Under the pieces are notes generated by a model that made no database searches, had not been told where the DNA came from, and worked only from the letters and a program-made list of their open reading frames with translations. Position numbers and translations under genes: made by a program. From Tepidamorphus gemmatus (GTDB taxonomy: Bacteria > Pseudomonadota > Alphaproteobacteria > Rhizobiales > Tepidamorphaceae), in the NCBI RefSeq assembly GCF_004346195.1, contig NZ_SMAK01000005.1:186001-250000 (forward strand): DNA of 64,000 nt, read 5' to 3'. Positions 29,974-38,763 of the stretch are shown here, piece by piece. The number at the start of each line of letters is the position of its first letter. Positions within the stretch are counted from its first letter, which is position 1.

Positions 29974-32040
29974 ATGCTATCGCTGACCGAATCCCTCCTC
30001 CGCCATCACGACCTGTGGCTCGTGGCACTGGCGGCGCTGACCTGCACGTTCGGATCGTGGATCACGATGCGCCTCTATCAGCGCGTCCGCGAGACCGGCG
30101 GAGCGAGGCAGCGCAGCTGGTTGCTGCTTGCCGCCGTCGCCGGCGGCTCGACGGTGTGGACGACCCATTTCCTGGCGATGCTCGGCTACAGGCCGGATCT
30201 GCCCAGCGCGTTCGACGTCGGACTGACCGTCCTATCGCTGTTCGCCATCATCGCGGGCTTCGGTCTCGGCTTCTGGCTGGCGGCGCAGCCGGGCCGGGGG
30301 CTGCACATCGAGTTGGGTGGTGCCATTGCCGGCGTCGCGATCGCGGCAATGCACTACCTCGGAATGGCCGGTTACCGGGTCCCCGGCATCGTCGTCTGGG
30401 AGCCCCGCCTGGTCGTCGCCTCGATCGTATTGTCGATGAGCTTCACGGCACTGGCGGTCAGTCGGGCATCGCGGCCGGTCACGCGCTGGTGCCGCTACGG
30501 CGCGGCGCTCGCGCTGGTGCTTGCCATCTGCGCCCTGCATTTCATCGGGATGGCGGCGATGACCATCCATCACGATCCGGCGATCTTCCTGCCGCGGCTC
30601 GGCATGTCGAACGGCCTGCTGGCGCTGTTGATCGTCGCGGGGATGTCGCTGATCATCGGGTCGGCCTTCGCGACGCACGCCATTGGCGCCTCGATGCAGG
30701 GCGAGGCGCAGGAACGCTACCACTATCTCGCCCGGCACGATCCGCTCACCAATCTGCCGAACAGGGCCCATCTGAGCGAGCATCTGAGCAGGCTCCTCGA
30801 CCGGCGCATCCTCGACGGCGGCGACCTGGCGGTGGTGGCGATCGATATCGACCGGTTCAAGGAGATCAACGACGTCTACGGCCACAGCGCCGGCGACAAA
30901 GTGCTGGCGGCGGTCGCCGAACGCCTGCGTCTCAGCCTCGGGCCTGACGAATTCCTCGCGCGCGTGGGCAGCGACGACTTCATCGCGGTCAAGCCCGACT
31001 GTCCCGATCGCGCCACCGCTACCGCCTTCTCGACAAGGCTGCTGGCGCGAATCGCCCAGCCGGTCGCCGCCGACGGCCGGCTGATCACCCTGTCGGCCAG
31101 CGCCGGGGCAGCGCTTTGCCCGTCGGACGGAACGGCGGCCGACGATCTGATAATCCGCGCCGATCTGGCGCTGGTCCGGGCCAAGCGGAACGGCTCCGGG
31201 CTGGTGTGCTTCTACGAACCGTCGATGGACGAGTCCGCGCGCCGCCGCAGCGAGTTCGCGTTGGCACTGAAGTCGGCGCTGCGGAACAACGAACTCAGGC
31301 TGCAGTTCCAGCCGCAGCATTCGGTGGCCACGATCGAGATGATCGGCTTCGAGGCGCTGCTGCGCTGGAACCGCGGTGACGACCACAGGGTCTCGCCGGC
31401 GGATTTCGTGCCGATCGCCGAGGAGACCGGGCAGATCGTCGAGATCGGTGCCTGGGTGCTGCGCGAGGCGTGCCGGGAGGCGGCATCGTGGACGCGGCCG
31501 CTCTTTGTCGCCGTCAACGTGTCGGCCCGGCAGATCGCCCTGTCGGACGTGGTCGGACTGGTTCGCGAGGTGCTGTTCGAGACCGGTCTGCCGGCTTCCC
31601 GCCTCGAGCTCGAGATCACCGAGTCGGCCGTCATCAGCGATCTCAATCACACGCTGCATGTGCTGCGCCAACTCAAGGCAACCGGCGTTCGCATCGCCAT
31701 GGACGATTTCGGGGCGGGCTATTCGTCGCTGTCGGTGCTGCGCGCCTTCCCGTTCGACAAGATCAAGATGGATCGCTCGCTGATGGCGGAGGCCGATCGC
31801 GTGCCGCAGGCCGCGGCCATCATCCGGGCGGTGATCGGCCTCGGCCGCAGTCTCGGCATCCCGGTGCTGGCCGAAGGCGTCGAGACCATGGCGCAGTTGG
31901 ATTTCCTGCGTCGGGAAGGCTGCGGCGAGGCGCAGGGCTACCTGCTCGGCCGGCCCGCGCCGATCGAAGCCTTCGCCGATGTCGTACGGTCCAACGGGCC
32001 GCGCGCCGCGCCGGAGCTGCGGGGCACCCGGGTCGCCTGA
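29974..32040 (+). CDS. MHYT - GGDEF - EAL membrane protein, likely c-di-GMP phosphodiesterase
   Basis: This is a 688-residue protein. Residues about 15-235 form a seven-helix MHYT sensor with three motif copies (THFLAMLGY, MHYLGMAGY, LHFIGMAAM), thought to bind copper or gases at the membrane. A GGDEF domain (about 252-415) has the signature degraded to GSDDF (332-336), so cyclase activity is doubtful. The EAL domain (about 428-670) keeps the expected residues: GFEALLRW (Glu460), Asn515, Glu547, MDDFGAGYSS (Asp577, Asp578), Lys598 and AEGVET. It therefore most likely degrades c-di-GMP, with the GGDEF as a possible regulatory domain. It is divergent from hsp20 and stands alone; no Shine-Dalgarno is obvious. 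Confidence 0.9.
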   Translation: MLSLTESLLRHHDLWLVALAALTCTFGSWITMRLYQRVRETGGARQRSWLLLAAVAGGSTVWTTHFLAMLGYRPDLPSAFDVGLTVLSLFAIIAGFGLGFWLAAQPGRGLHIELGGAIAGVAIAAMHYLGMAGYRVPGIVVWEPRLVVASIVLSMSFTALAVSRASRPVTRWCRYGAALALVLAICALHFIGMAAMTIHHDPAIFLPRLGMSNGLLALLIVAGMSLIIGSAFATHAIGASMQGEAQERYHYLARHDPLTNLPNRAHLSEHLSRLLDRRILDGGDLAVVAIDIDRFKEINDVYGHSAGDKVLAAVAERLRLSLGPDEFLARVGSDDFIAVKPDCPDRATATAFSTRLLARIAQPVAADGRLITLSASAGAALCPSDGTAADDLIIRADLALVRAKRNGSGLVCFYEPSMDESARRRSEFALALKSALRNNELRLQFQPQHSVATIEMIGFEALLRWNRGDDHRVSPADFVPIAEETGQIVEIGAWVLREACREAASWTRPLFVAVNVSARQIALSDVVGLVREVLFETGLPASRLELEITESAVISDLNHTLHVLRQLKATGVRIAMDDFGAGYSSLSVLRAFPFDKIKMDRSLMAEADRVPQAAAIIRAVIGLGRSLGIPVLAEGVETMAQLDFLRREGCGEAQGYLLGRPAPIEAFADVVRSNGPRAAPELRGTRVA

Positions 32041-32316
32041 ACCGGTCTCGGAACAGCGCCGCGGCGCCCGCCCGGGCGATCAGGACCGCGCGTCGGCCGG
32101 AGGCCCGCAGACCAGCTCGCCGTCGGGGACCGACAGCCTCCCGCGCCCGACCGGCCTCCTCGGGTTGCGGCAGGAACGGCCGCAAGCACATCCCGATCGC
32201 GATTCGCTGCCTCGATCGCGGCGCCGGCGGAAACAGTTTCGCCGGCCGGGGAATCCCAATTCCAGCCGGAGTGCGGTAGACGAGACCCTCAGGATGAACC
32301 GATCGAAAGCAGATTG

Positions 32317-33270
32317 ATGCCTGAAGAAGCCCGACATGCCGCCTCCGGCGTCTTCTCGCCGGTGGTCACCCCGTTCAAGGCGGACCTGTCGCCCGATCCG
32401 GATCGCTTTCTCGCCCATTGCCGCTGGCTCGTCGGCACCGGCGTCGGCCTTGCGGTGTTCGGCACCAATTCCGAGGCGAACTCGCTGTCGGTCGCCGAGC
32501 GCAAGGCGTTGCTGGAGCATCTCCTCGACAACGGCATTGACCCGCTGCGGATGATGCCGGGAACCGGCTGCTGCTCCATTCCCGAAACGGTCGAACTGAC
32601 CGCACACGCAGTGACCGCCGGGGTCGCAGGCGTGCTGATGCTGCCGCCCTTCTACTACAAGGGGGTCAGCCAGGAGGGGCTGTTCCGGTACTTTGCCGAG
32701 GTGATCGAGCGGGTCGGCGACGACCGGCTCAGGATCTATCTCTACCACATCCCGCCAGTGGCCCAGGTGCCGATCCCGATTGCGCTGATCGAGCGGCTGC
32801 TGACGGCCTATCCCAACACCGTGGCGGGGATCAAGGATTCCTCCGGTGACTGGTCGAACACGCAGGCGATGCTCGATCGCTTCCCCGGCTTCGGGATCTT
32901 CGCCGGCAGCGAGGAATTCCTGCTGGCGACGCTGCGCGGCGGCGGTGCCGGTTGCATCAGTGCGACGGCCAACATCAACGGTCCTGCCATCGTGCGGCTC
33001 TTCGACGGCTGGCAGGGACCGGATGCCGACCGGCTGCAGGCCGAATGCACCGCGTTCCGCAAGGCGGTGGCGAAGCTGCCGATGATCCCGGCGCTGAAGG
33101 CTACGATCGCGCACTGCCTCGGGGACGAGGCCTGGCTTGCGGTGCGCCCGCCGCTTGTCGCCCTCGATGCCGGCCAGCGCGCCGAACTGGCCGCCATTCT
33201 CGCCGACCAGGGCTTCGCCATGCCCGGTATCGACGCCCGCCACCAGATCAACCGCCGCTCGACCTCATGA
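32317..33270 (+). CDS. Dihydrodipicolinate synthase-family aldolase/lyase
   Basis: This is a 317-residue TIM barrel of the DapA/NanA superfamily. The Schiff-base lysine is Lys173 in AGIKDSSGD and the catalytic tyrosine Tyr143 in LYHIPP. The phosphate/carboxylate motif, usually GTTGE, reads GTNSE (49-53), arguing against true DapA and for a lyase on another oxo-acid. It is followed by a crotonase (ATGA overlap) and a class III CoA-transferase, suggesting catabolism of an unusual carboxylic acid through a CoA ester. ATG 32317 was preferred to the TTG at 32314. The preceding 276-base gap shows no gene. Confidence 0.85.
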   Translation: MPEEARHAASGVFSPVVTPFKADLSPDPDRFLAHCRWLVGTGVGLAVFGTNSEANSLSVAERKALLEHLLDNGIDPLRMMPGTGCCSIPETVELTAHAVTAGVAGVLMLPPFYYKGVSQEGLFRYFAEVIERVGDDRLRIYLYHIPPVAQVPIPIALIERLLTAYPNTVAGIKDSSGDWSNTQAMLDRFPGFGIFAGSEEFLLATLRGGGAGCISATANINGPAIVRLFDGWQGPDADRLQAECTAFRKAVAKLPMIPALKATIAHCLGDEAWLAVRPPLVALDAGQRAELAAILADQGFAMPGIDARHQINRRSTS

Positions 33271-34052
33271 CCATCACCAACGAGATCCTGTACGACATCC
33301 GCGGCACCACCGGATGGGTGACGCTGAATCGCCCCGAGGCGCGCAATGCGCTGACCTTCGCGATGTACGACCGCATCGCCGAGATTTGCGCGGAGGTGCC
33401 CGACGACGGTCCGGTGCGGGTGCTGGTGCTCACCGGCGCCGGCGGCAAGGCCTTCGCCGCCGGAACCGACATGCGCCAGTTCCGGGCCTTCTCGATACCG
33501 CAGGACGCGCTCGACTACGAGGCGCACATCGACCGGGTGCTGCGCGCCATCGAGACCTGCCGCGTGCCGACAATTGCCGCCCTGTCGGGCGCCTGCACCG
33601 GCGGCGGTGCCGGCATCGCGGCTGCCTGCGACCTCAGGCTCGCCACCGCCGACCTCCGGTTCGGCTTTCCGATCGCCCGCACCCTCGGCAATGCGTTGTC
33701 GATTTCCAACCTCGCGCGCCTCGCCGCCCTGTGCGGAGCGGGACGGGTGAAGGAACTGATTTTCACCGCCAGGCTGATAGGCGCCGACGATGCGCTCGCC
33801 GCCGGGCTGGTCAGCGAGATCCTGCCGGACCATGCCGCCCTGATCGCACGGGCCGGCGAACTCGCCGAGCTCCTGGCGAGCCATGCGCCGATCACGCTGC
33901 GGGTCACCAAGGAGGCGCTGCGGCGGCTGCGCACCGAGGGTGCCGGCGCCGACGATCGCGACCTCATCGTCGAGGCCTACATGAGCGCCGACTTCAAGGA
34001 GGGCATCGAGGCCTTCCTTGCCAAGCGCAAGCCGAACTGGACGGGGCGCTGA
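33267..34052 (+). CDS. Enoyl-CoA hydratase/isomerase-family protein
   Basis: This is a 261-residue crotonase-fold protein. The oxyanion-hole segments are AFAAGTDMRQF and ALSGACTGGGAGIAAACD. The segment that usually holds the catalytic glutamate reads FGFPIARTLGN, without an obvious Glu, so hydration of a simple enoyl-CoA is not assured. Its ATG overlaps the aldolase stop (ATGA, 33267-33270), and the CoA-transferase begins one base after its stop, so the three act as one unit. Confidence 0.85.
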   Translation: MTITNEILYDIRGTTGWVTLNRPEARNALTFAMYDRIAEICAEVPDDGPVRVLVLTGAGGKAFAAGTDMRQFRAFSIPQDALDYEAHIDRVLRAIETCRVPTIAALSGACTGGGAGIAAACDLRLATADLRFGFPIARTLGNALSISNLARLAALCGAGRVKELIFTARLIGADDALAAGLVSEILPDHAALIARAGELAELLASHAPITLRVTKEALRRLRTEGAGADDRDLIVEAYMSADFKEGIEAFLAKRKPNWTGR

Positions 34053-34053
34053 G

Positions 34054-35262
34054 ATGGCACCGTCTGCCGTCGGCCCGCTCGCGGGCGTCCGCGTCATCGA
34101 GCTTTCGCATATCATGGCCGGGCCGACCTGCGGCATGATGCTGGCCGATCTCGGGGCCGACGTGATCAAGGTCGAGAAGCCGCAGGGAGACGACACCCGC
34201 CGCTCGCTGCCGCCCGACGTCAATGGCGAGAGCGCGGCCTTCATGATGATGAACCGCAACAAGCGGGGCATCTGTCTGAACCTCAAGCAGCCCGAAGCGG
34301 TTGCCGCGCTCCGCCGCCTGATCGCCGGCGCCGACATCCTGGTCGAGAATTTCCGGCACGATACGATGCAGAAGCTCGGGCTCGGCTACGAGACGCTGAA
34401 GGCCGACAATCCCGGCCTGATCTATTGCGGCCTGTCGGGCTTCGGCCGCACCGGCCCCTACGCCACGCGCGGCGGCTTCGACCTGATCGCGCAGGGCATG
34501 TCGGGGCTGATGTCGATCACCGGCGAGGGGCCGGGCAGACCGCCGGTCAAGGTCGGAGCACCGCTGACCGACATCACGGCGGGAGTCGTCGCCGCCATGG
34601 GCTGCCTGGCCGCCTATGTCCACCGCCTGAAGACTGGCGAGGGACAGGTGGTCGATACCTCGCTGCTCGAGGCCGGGATCATTCACACCTACTGGCAGTC
34701 GGCCATCGCCTTCGCTACCGGCATCAGCCCCGGTCCGATGGGCTCGGCGCATCCGCTCAACGCGCCGTATCAGGCCTTCCGCACCGCCGACGGCTGGATC
34801 AATGTCGGTGCAGCCAACCAGGCGAACTGGCTGCGCCTGCTGAAGGCGCTGGACGCGCCGGCGCTTGCCGAGGACCCGCGCTTTGCCACCAATGCCGACC
34901 GCATGGCGCACCTCGCCGAGCTGGAGCAGGTGCTGACCCCGTATTTCGAGGCGCACAGCACCGCGCGATGGCTCGAGATCTTCGAGCAGGCGGGCCTGCC
35001 GGCCGGGCCGGTGCTCACGGTCGGCGAGATGCACCAGGATCCCCAGGTGCAGGCCCGCGACATGGTGGTTGCGCTCGAGCATCCCAGGGCCGGTCGCACC
35101 TTTGCGATCGGACTGCCGGTAAAGCTCTCTGCAACGCCCGGCGGCATCCGGCGGCCGGCGCCACTGCTGGGCGAACACACGCGCGAGATCCTCGCCGACG
35201 CCGGACTTTGCAGCGACGAGATCGAGGAGATGATCCGCTCAGGCGCCGCGATCGAGCCATGA
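34054..35262 (+). CDS. CaiB/BaiF family (class III) CoA-transferase
   Basis: This is a 402-residue formyl-CoA-transferase-type enzyme. Typical segments are the N-terminal LAGVRVIELSHIMAGP, VENFRHDTM, and GAPLTDITAGVVA, where Asp173 is the expected acyl-anchoring residue. It transfers CoA between an acyl-CoA donor and a carboxylate, and is the natural activating enzyme for the cassette with the DapA-like and crotonase genes. The start is ATG 34054; a longer reading from 34018 would overlap the crotonase by 35 bases. Substrates cannot be read from sequence. Confidence 0.9.
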   Translation: MAPSAVGPLAGVRVIELSHIMAGPTCGMMLADLGADVIKVEKPQGDDTRRSLPPDVNGESAAFMMMNRNKRGICLNLKQPEAVAALRRLIAGADILVENFRHDTMQKLGLGYETLKADNPGLIYCGLSGFGRTGPYATRGGFDLIAQGMSGLMSITGEGPGRPPVKVGAPLTDITAGVVAAMGCLAAYVHRLKTGEGQVVDTSLLEAGIIHTYWQSAIAFATGISPGPMGSAHPLNAPYQAFRTADGWINVGAANQANWLRLLKALDAPALAEDPRFATNADRMAHLAELEQVLTPYFEAHSTARWLEIFEQAGLPAGPVLTVGEMHQDPQVQARDMVVALEHPRAGRTFAIGLPVKLSATPGGIRRPAPLLGEHTREILADAGLCSDEIEEMIRSGAAIEP

Positions 35263-35333
35263 CGGTGCCCGACCCTCGTGTCATCGGTTCGTCCCGACTA
35301 TCCTGTCGCGAGATTCGCTCGGGGAGGTTCCGG

Positions 35334-37964
35334 ATGATCCACACCCTTGCGCGCCGTGGAATGGCTGGAATGCTCGCGTTGACGCTGATCGGCGCGGCGT
35401 CGTGGCATTCCGCCTTCGCCCAGGAGACGGTGCCGGCTCCGGAGGCCGCAGGATCAGCGACGCCGGCGCCCGACGCTGCGCCGGTCGAGGCGGCCACGCC
35501 GGGCCCGCCGCCGCCCGATGCGGGTCTGAGCCCCGAACTGCAGCCGCTGCGCGAGGAGGTCGACGGCTGGACCGTCGAACTCGACAGCATGATCCTGGCC
35601 GTGCAGCGGCCAGGCCTGCGCGACGACCAGCTCACCGCATTGCGCAGTCGTGCCGAGGAGATCATCGGACTGGCCAACGGCATGGTCATGCGACTGCAGC
35701 CGATGCTGGCCGCGAGCCGGGCAAGGCTCGACCAGCTCGGTCCAGCGCCCGGCGAGGGCGATCCGCCGGAATCCGAGCAGATCGCCGCCGTGCGCGCCGC
35801 CCAGACCCGCACCGTCGCCGACATTGACGCGATCCTCAAGCAGGCCCGGCTCAATATCGTCCAGGCCGAGCAGGTAATCCGCGACGTCGCCTCGATCCGC
35901 CGCGACCGCTTCGCCACCGCGCTGACCACCCGCAGCCAGAGCGTTCTCAATCCGCAGCTCTGGTACGACGCGGTGGCCGCCTCGCCGCGGGTGCTGCGGT
36001 CGCTGCGGCTGCTTATCGTCGACTCCTGGTCGGTCGCCACGACCCGCATCGACACCCTCTCCGCGCTCTCGGTGGCCCTCGCCGTGATCGTCGCGGCGCT
36101 GCTCGGCATCGTGCTGCGGCGCTGGCTGCGACGCCTGGCACCGCCGATCGGCGATGCCCGCGACGTCCCGCGCCTCAACAAGCTCGCCAGGGTCGCCTTC
36201 GTGGTATTCAGCGACGTGCTGGCGCCGACCGTCGCGCTCGTCGTGCTCTACATGGCGCTCAGCGCCAACCTGCTGCTGACCCCGCGGCTTGCCGAACTGT
36301 TCCGCGGCGCGATCGTCGGCGCGGCGCTCGCCGCCTTCCTGTTCGGGCTGGCGCGCGCGTTGCTTGCGCCGCTGCGGCCGGGCTGGCGGCCGATCCCCGT
36401 ACCCGATGCGACCGCGGCCCAGGTGGGCGCCTCGGTCGCGATGATCGGCGTCGTCGTGGGCATCTCCGCCTTCCTCGACACGATCCACCAGGTCACCGTC
36501 GCGCCGCTGCCGCTCGAGGTCGCCCGGCGAGCATTGACCTCGCTGCTGATCGCCATCCTCGTCGCAAGCGCGCTGTGGCGTCTGACGGCCGGGTGGCAGC
36601 AGGAGGTGCCGGCCGACGCCGAAACCAGCGCCGGGCACGGCAGACTGGTGTGGCCTTGGACCCGTGGTCTCGTCTGGCTGATCGTCGTCGCGATCTTCGT
36701 CTCGCTGCTGTTCGGCTACATCGCGCTCGCCCACTTCCTGGCGATCCAGCTCGTCTTCATCGTCGTCATCATCGCGCTGATGTGGCTGCTGATCGGTCTC
36801 ACCGACGAGATCGTCGCGACGATGTTCGTTGCCGAACACCGGATCGGCAAGGCGCTGTGCGCCGCCTTCGGCATCTCCGAACAGGCGCTCATACAGCTCG
36901 GTCTCGTCGTCAACGGGCTGGCCCGCATCGGCATCATCCTGCTCGGCGCGATGATGGTGCTGCTGCCGTGGGGCTTCGACACCGGACAATGGTCGAGCTG
37001 GCTGCGCAGCGCCTTCTTCGGTTTCACGATCGGCGATGTGACGATCTCGCTGTCGACGCTGCTGATGGCGGTGGTGCTGTTCCTGATCGGGATCGCCGCC
37101 ACCCGTGCCGTGCAGGGCTGGCTGAGCAACCGCTTCCTGCCCAACACCCGCCTCGACCGCGGTCTGCGCAATTCGATCAGCACGGTCGTGGGCTATGCCG
37201 GCATTATTGTCGCTGCGCTGTTCGCCGCCTCCTACATGGGGTTGAACCTCGAGAACGTGGCGCTGCTGGCCGGCGCCCTGTCGGTCGGAATCGGCTTCGG
37301 GTTGCAGTCGATCGTCAACAACTTCGTTTCCGGACTGATCCTGCTCGCCGAGCGCCCGATCAAGGAAGGCGACTGGATCGTCGTCGGCTCGGAACAGGGC
37401 AATGTCCGCAAGATCTCGATCCGTGCGACGGAGATCGAGACCTTCGACCGCGCCACGGTCATCGTGCCCAATTCGGAACTGATCACGAGCACCGTGAAGA
37501 ACTGGATGCATTCGAGCCTGATGGGCCGCATCGACGTGGACATCGGCGTCGGCTATGACTCCGACGCTGAGCAGGTGCGGGACATCCTGCTCGACATCGC
37601 CCGCAGCCATCCTAACGTTCTGGCCTATCCCGAACCCCGCGTGTTCTTCGTGGATTTCGGCGAAAGTGCGCTTTTGTTCCGGCTGTTCGCCTTCGTCGGT
37701 GACGTCAACGTCTCGTTGTCGGTGCGCAGTGACATCCGCTTCGCCATCCTGAAGCGCCTGCGCGAAGCCGACATCGAAATTCCCTTCCCGCAGCGCGACC
37801 TCCACATCAAGGGGATCGAGCGGCTGATGGCGGTTGCAGGCGCGGCCGAACCGGAGCCCGATATGAATCAGGACTCAGGGTCTTCAACGGGCCGGCCCGA
37901 CCGCTCGGACATTCCCGAACATTACCGCTCCAGCGCAACCAGCAGCAGACCCCGCAATCAATGA
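35334..37964 (+). CDS. Large mechanosensitive channel (DUF3772-MscS)
   Basis: This is an 876-residue inner-membrane protein with a signal peptide (about 1-29, ending SAFAQ), a Pro/Ala-rich linker and a periplasmic DUF3772 domain with helical repeats (about 65-200). Many transmembrane helices follow, then a C-terminal MscS pore and beta domain beginning near SVGIGFGLQSIVNNFVSG. The pattern RPIKEGDWIVVG and IVPNSELIT is canonical. It releases solutes on hypo-osmotic shock. ATG 35334 has GGGGAGG upstream. Its stop overlaps the next ATG, so it is coupled to the CAP-domain lipoprotein. The last 30 residues are a disordered Ser/Arg-rich tail. Confidence 0.93.
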   Translation: MIHTLARRGMAGMLALTLIGAASWHSAFAQETVPAPEAAGSATPAPDAAPVEAATPGPPPPDAGLSPELQPLREEVDGWTVELDSMILAVQRPGLRDDQLTALRSRAEEIIGLANGMVMRLQPMLAASRARLDQLGPAPGEGDPPESEQIAAVRAAQTRTVADIDAILKQARLNIVQAEQVIRDVASIRRDRFATALTTRSQSVLNPQLWYDAVAASPRVLRSLRLLIVDSWSVATTRIDTLSALSVALAVIVAALLGIVLRRWLRRLAPPIGDARDVPRLNKLARVAFVVFSDVLAPTVALVVLYMALSANLLLTPRLAELFRGAIVGAALAAFLFGLARALLAPLRPGWRPIPVPDATAAQVGASVAMIGVVVGISAFLDTIHQVTVAPLPLEVARRALTSLLIAILVASALWRLTAGWQQEVPADAETSAGHGRLVWPWTRGLVWLIVVAIFVSLLFGYIALAHFLAIQLVFIVVIIALMWLLIGLTDEIVATMFVAEHRIGKALCAAFGISEQALIQLGLVVNGLARIGIILLGAMMVLLPWGFDTGQWSSWLRSAFFGFTIGDVTISLSTLLMAVVLFLIGIAATRAVQGWLSNRFLPNTRLDRGLRNSISTVVGYAGIIVAALFAASYMGLNLENVALLAGALSVGIGFGLQSIVNNFVSGLILLAERPIKEGDWIVVGSEQGNVRKISIRATEIETFDRATVIVPNSELITSTVKNWMHSSLMGRIDVDIGVGYDSDAEQVRDILLDIARSHPNVLAYPEPRVFFVDFGESALLFRLFAFVGDVNVSLSVRSDIRFAILKRLREADIEIPFPQRDLHIKGIERLMAVAGAAEPEPDMNQDSGSSTGRPDRSDIPEHYRSSATSSRPRNQ

Positions 37965-38488
37965 GCCTCCTCCTTGTCCTGCGGTCCGGCGCGACCCGCG
38001 CCGCGCTCGCCCTCCTCGTCATCGTGTCGGGGTGTTCGGAACAGCCGACCGGCGTCCGTCCGCCGATCTACCGGAACCTCGCAGAGTCGGCCGGTCAGCT
38101 CGACGAGGCGGCAGCGCTGTCGATGGTCAACGCCTACCGGGCCAACAACGGCGTCAAGCCGGTCCGCATCGATCCGCGGCTCACCGGCCTGGCGCTCGGC
38201 TATGCCCGCGAGCTCGCGGCCGCCGCCGACCGCGGCACGGCGATCCGCCCCGATGGCCGGCTCGATTCCCGTCTCGCCGCGGCCGGCTATGCCAAGGCCG
38301 CGGCCAAGGAGAGTGTCAGCGCCGGCTACTACACGCTGGCCGAGGCCTTCTCCGGCTGGCGCGACAGCCCGCCCCACCGCGAGACCATGCTGATGCCGGA
38401 CGCCGACGACATGGGAATTGCCGCCGTCTACGTGCCGGGCACCAAGTACAAGGTCTACTGGGTGCTGGTGATGGCCCGCGAGGGCTGA
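37961..38488 (+). CDS. CAP/SCP-domain lipoprotein
   Basis: This is a 175-residue protein. Its N-terminal hydrophobic segment ends in the lipobox IVSGC (Cys about residue 25), indicating lipidation. The rest is a CAP domain (ALSMVNAYRANNGVKPVRID, then WRDSPPHRETML), a fold of unknown enzymatic role in bacteria. ATG 37961 overlaps the MscS stop, so the two are translationally coupled; any functional link is inferred. The 275 bases after it hold no gene that I can support. Confidence 0.85.
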   Translation: MSLLLVLRSGATRAALALLVIVSGCSEQPTGVRPPIYRNLAESAGQLDEAAALSMVNAYRANNGVKPVRIDPRLTGLALGYARELAAAADRGTAIRPDGRLDSRLAAAGYAKAAAKESVSAGYYTLAEAFSGWRDSPPHRETMLMPDADDMGIAAVYVPGTKYKVYWVLVMAREG

Positions 38489-38763
38489 ACCCCGGCCTTC
38501 CATCCCAGCCGCTCGCCGATGGGCGGGATCATCTTGCGCGCATGACACGGTCGCGGTCGACATCCCGCCCGGCATGGGTGCTGTCTCGACACCCGACGAG
38601 CACGGGATGCGCATCGGCCGGACCGGCCATGGGGCGCGCCGAACGTTCCGATCGACATCGGCGGAATGCCATCGGCGGGATCGACGCCAGCCCTCGGACA
38701 CATTCCCCGGGACACCAAACCGCGCTACGCTGCCGCCTCACCCGAACCATCTGGCAGGAGCCG

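Noticed and set aside
35454-37805. Minus-strand open frame of about 780 codons opposite the MscS gene
   Set aside because: The opposite strand encodes a clear MscS channel with signal peptide and motifs. The antisense product is Asp/Arg/Gln-rich and has no family features.
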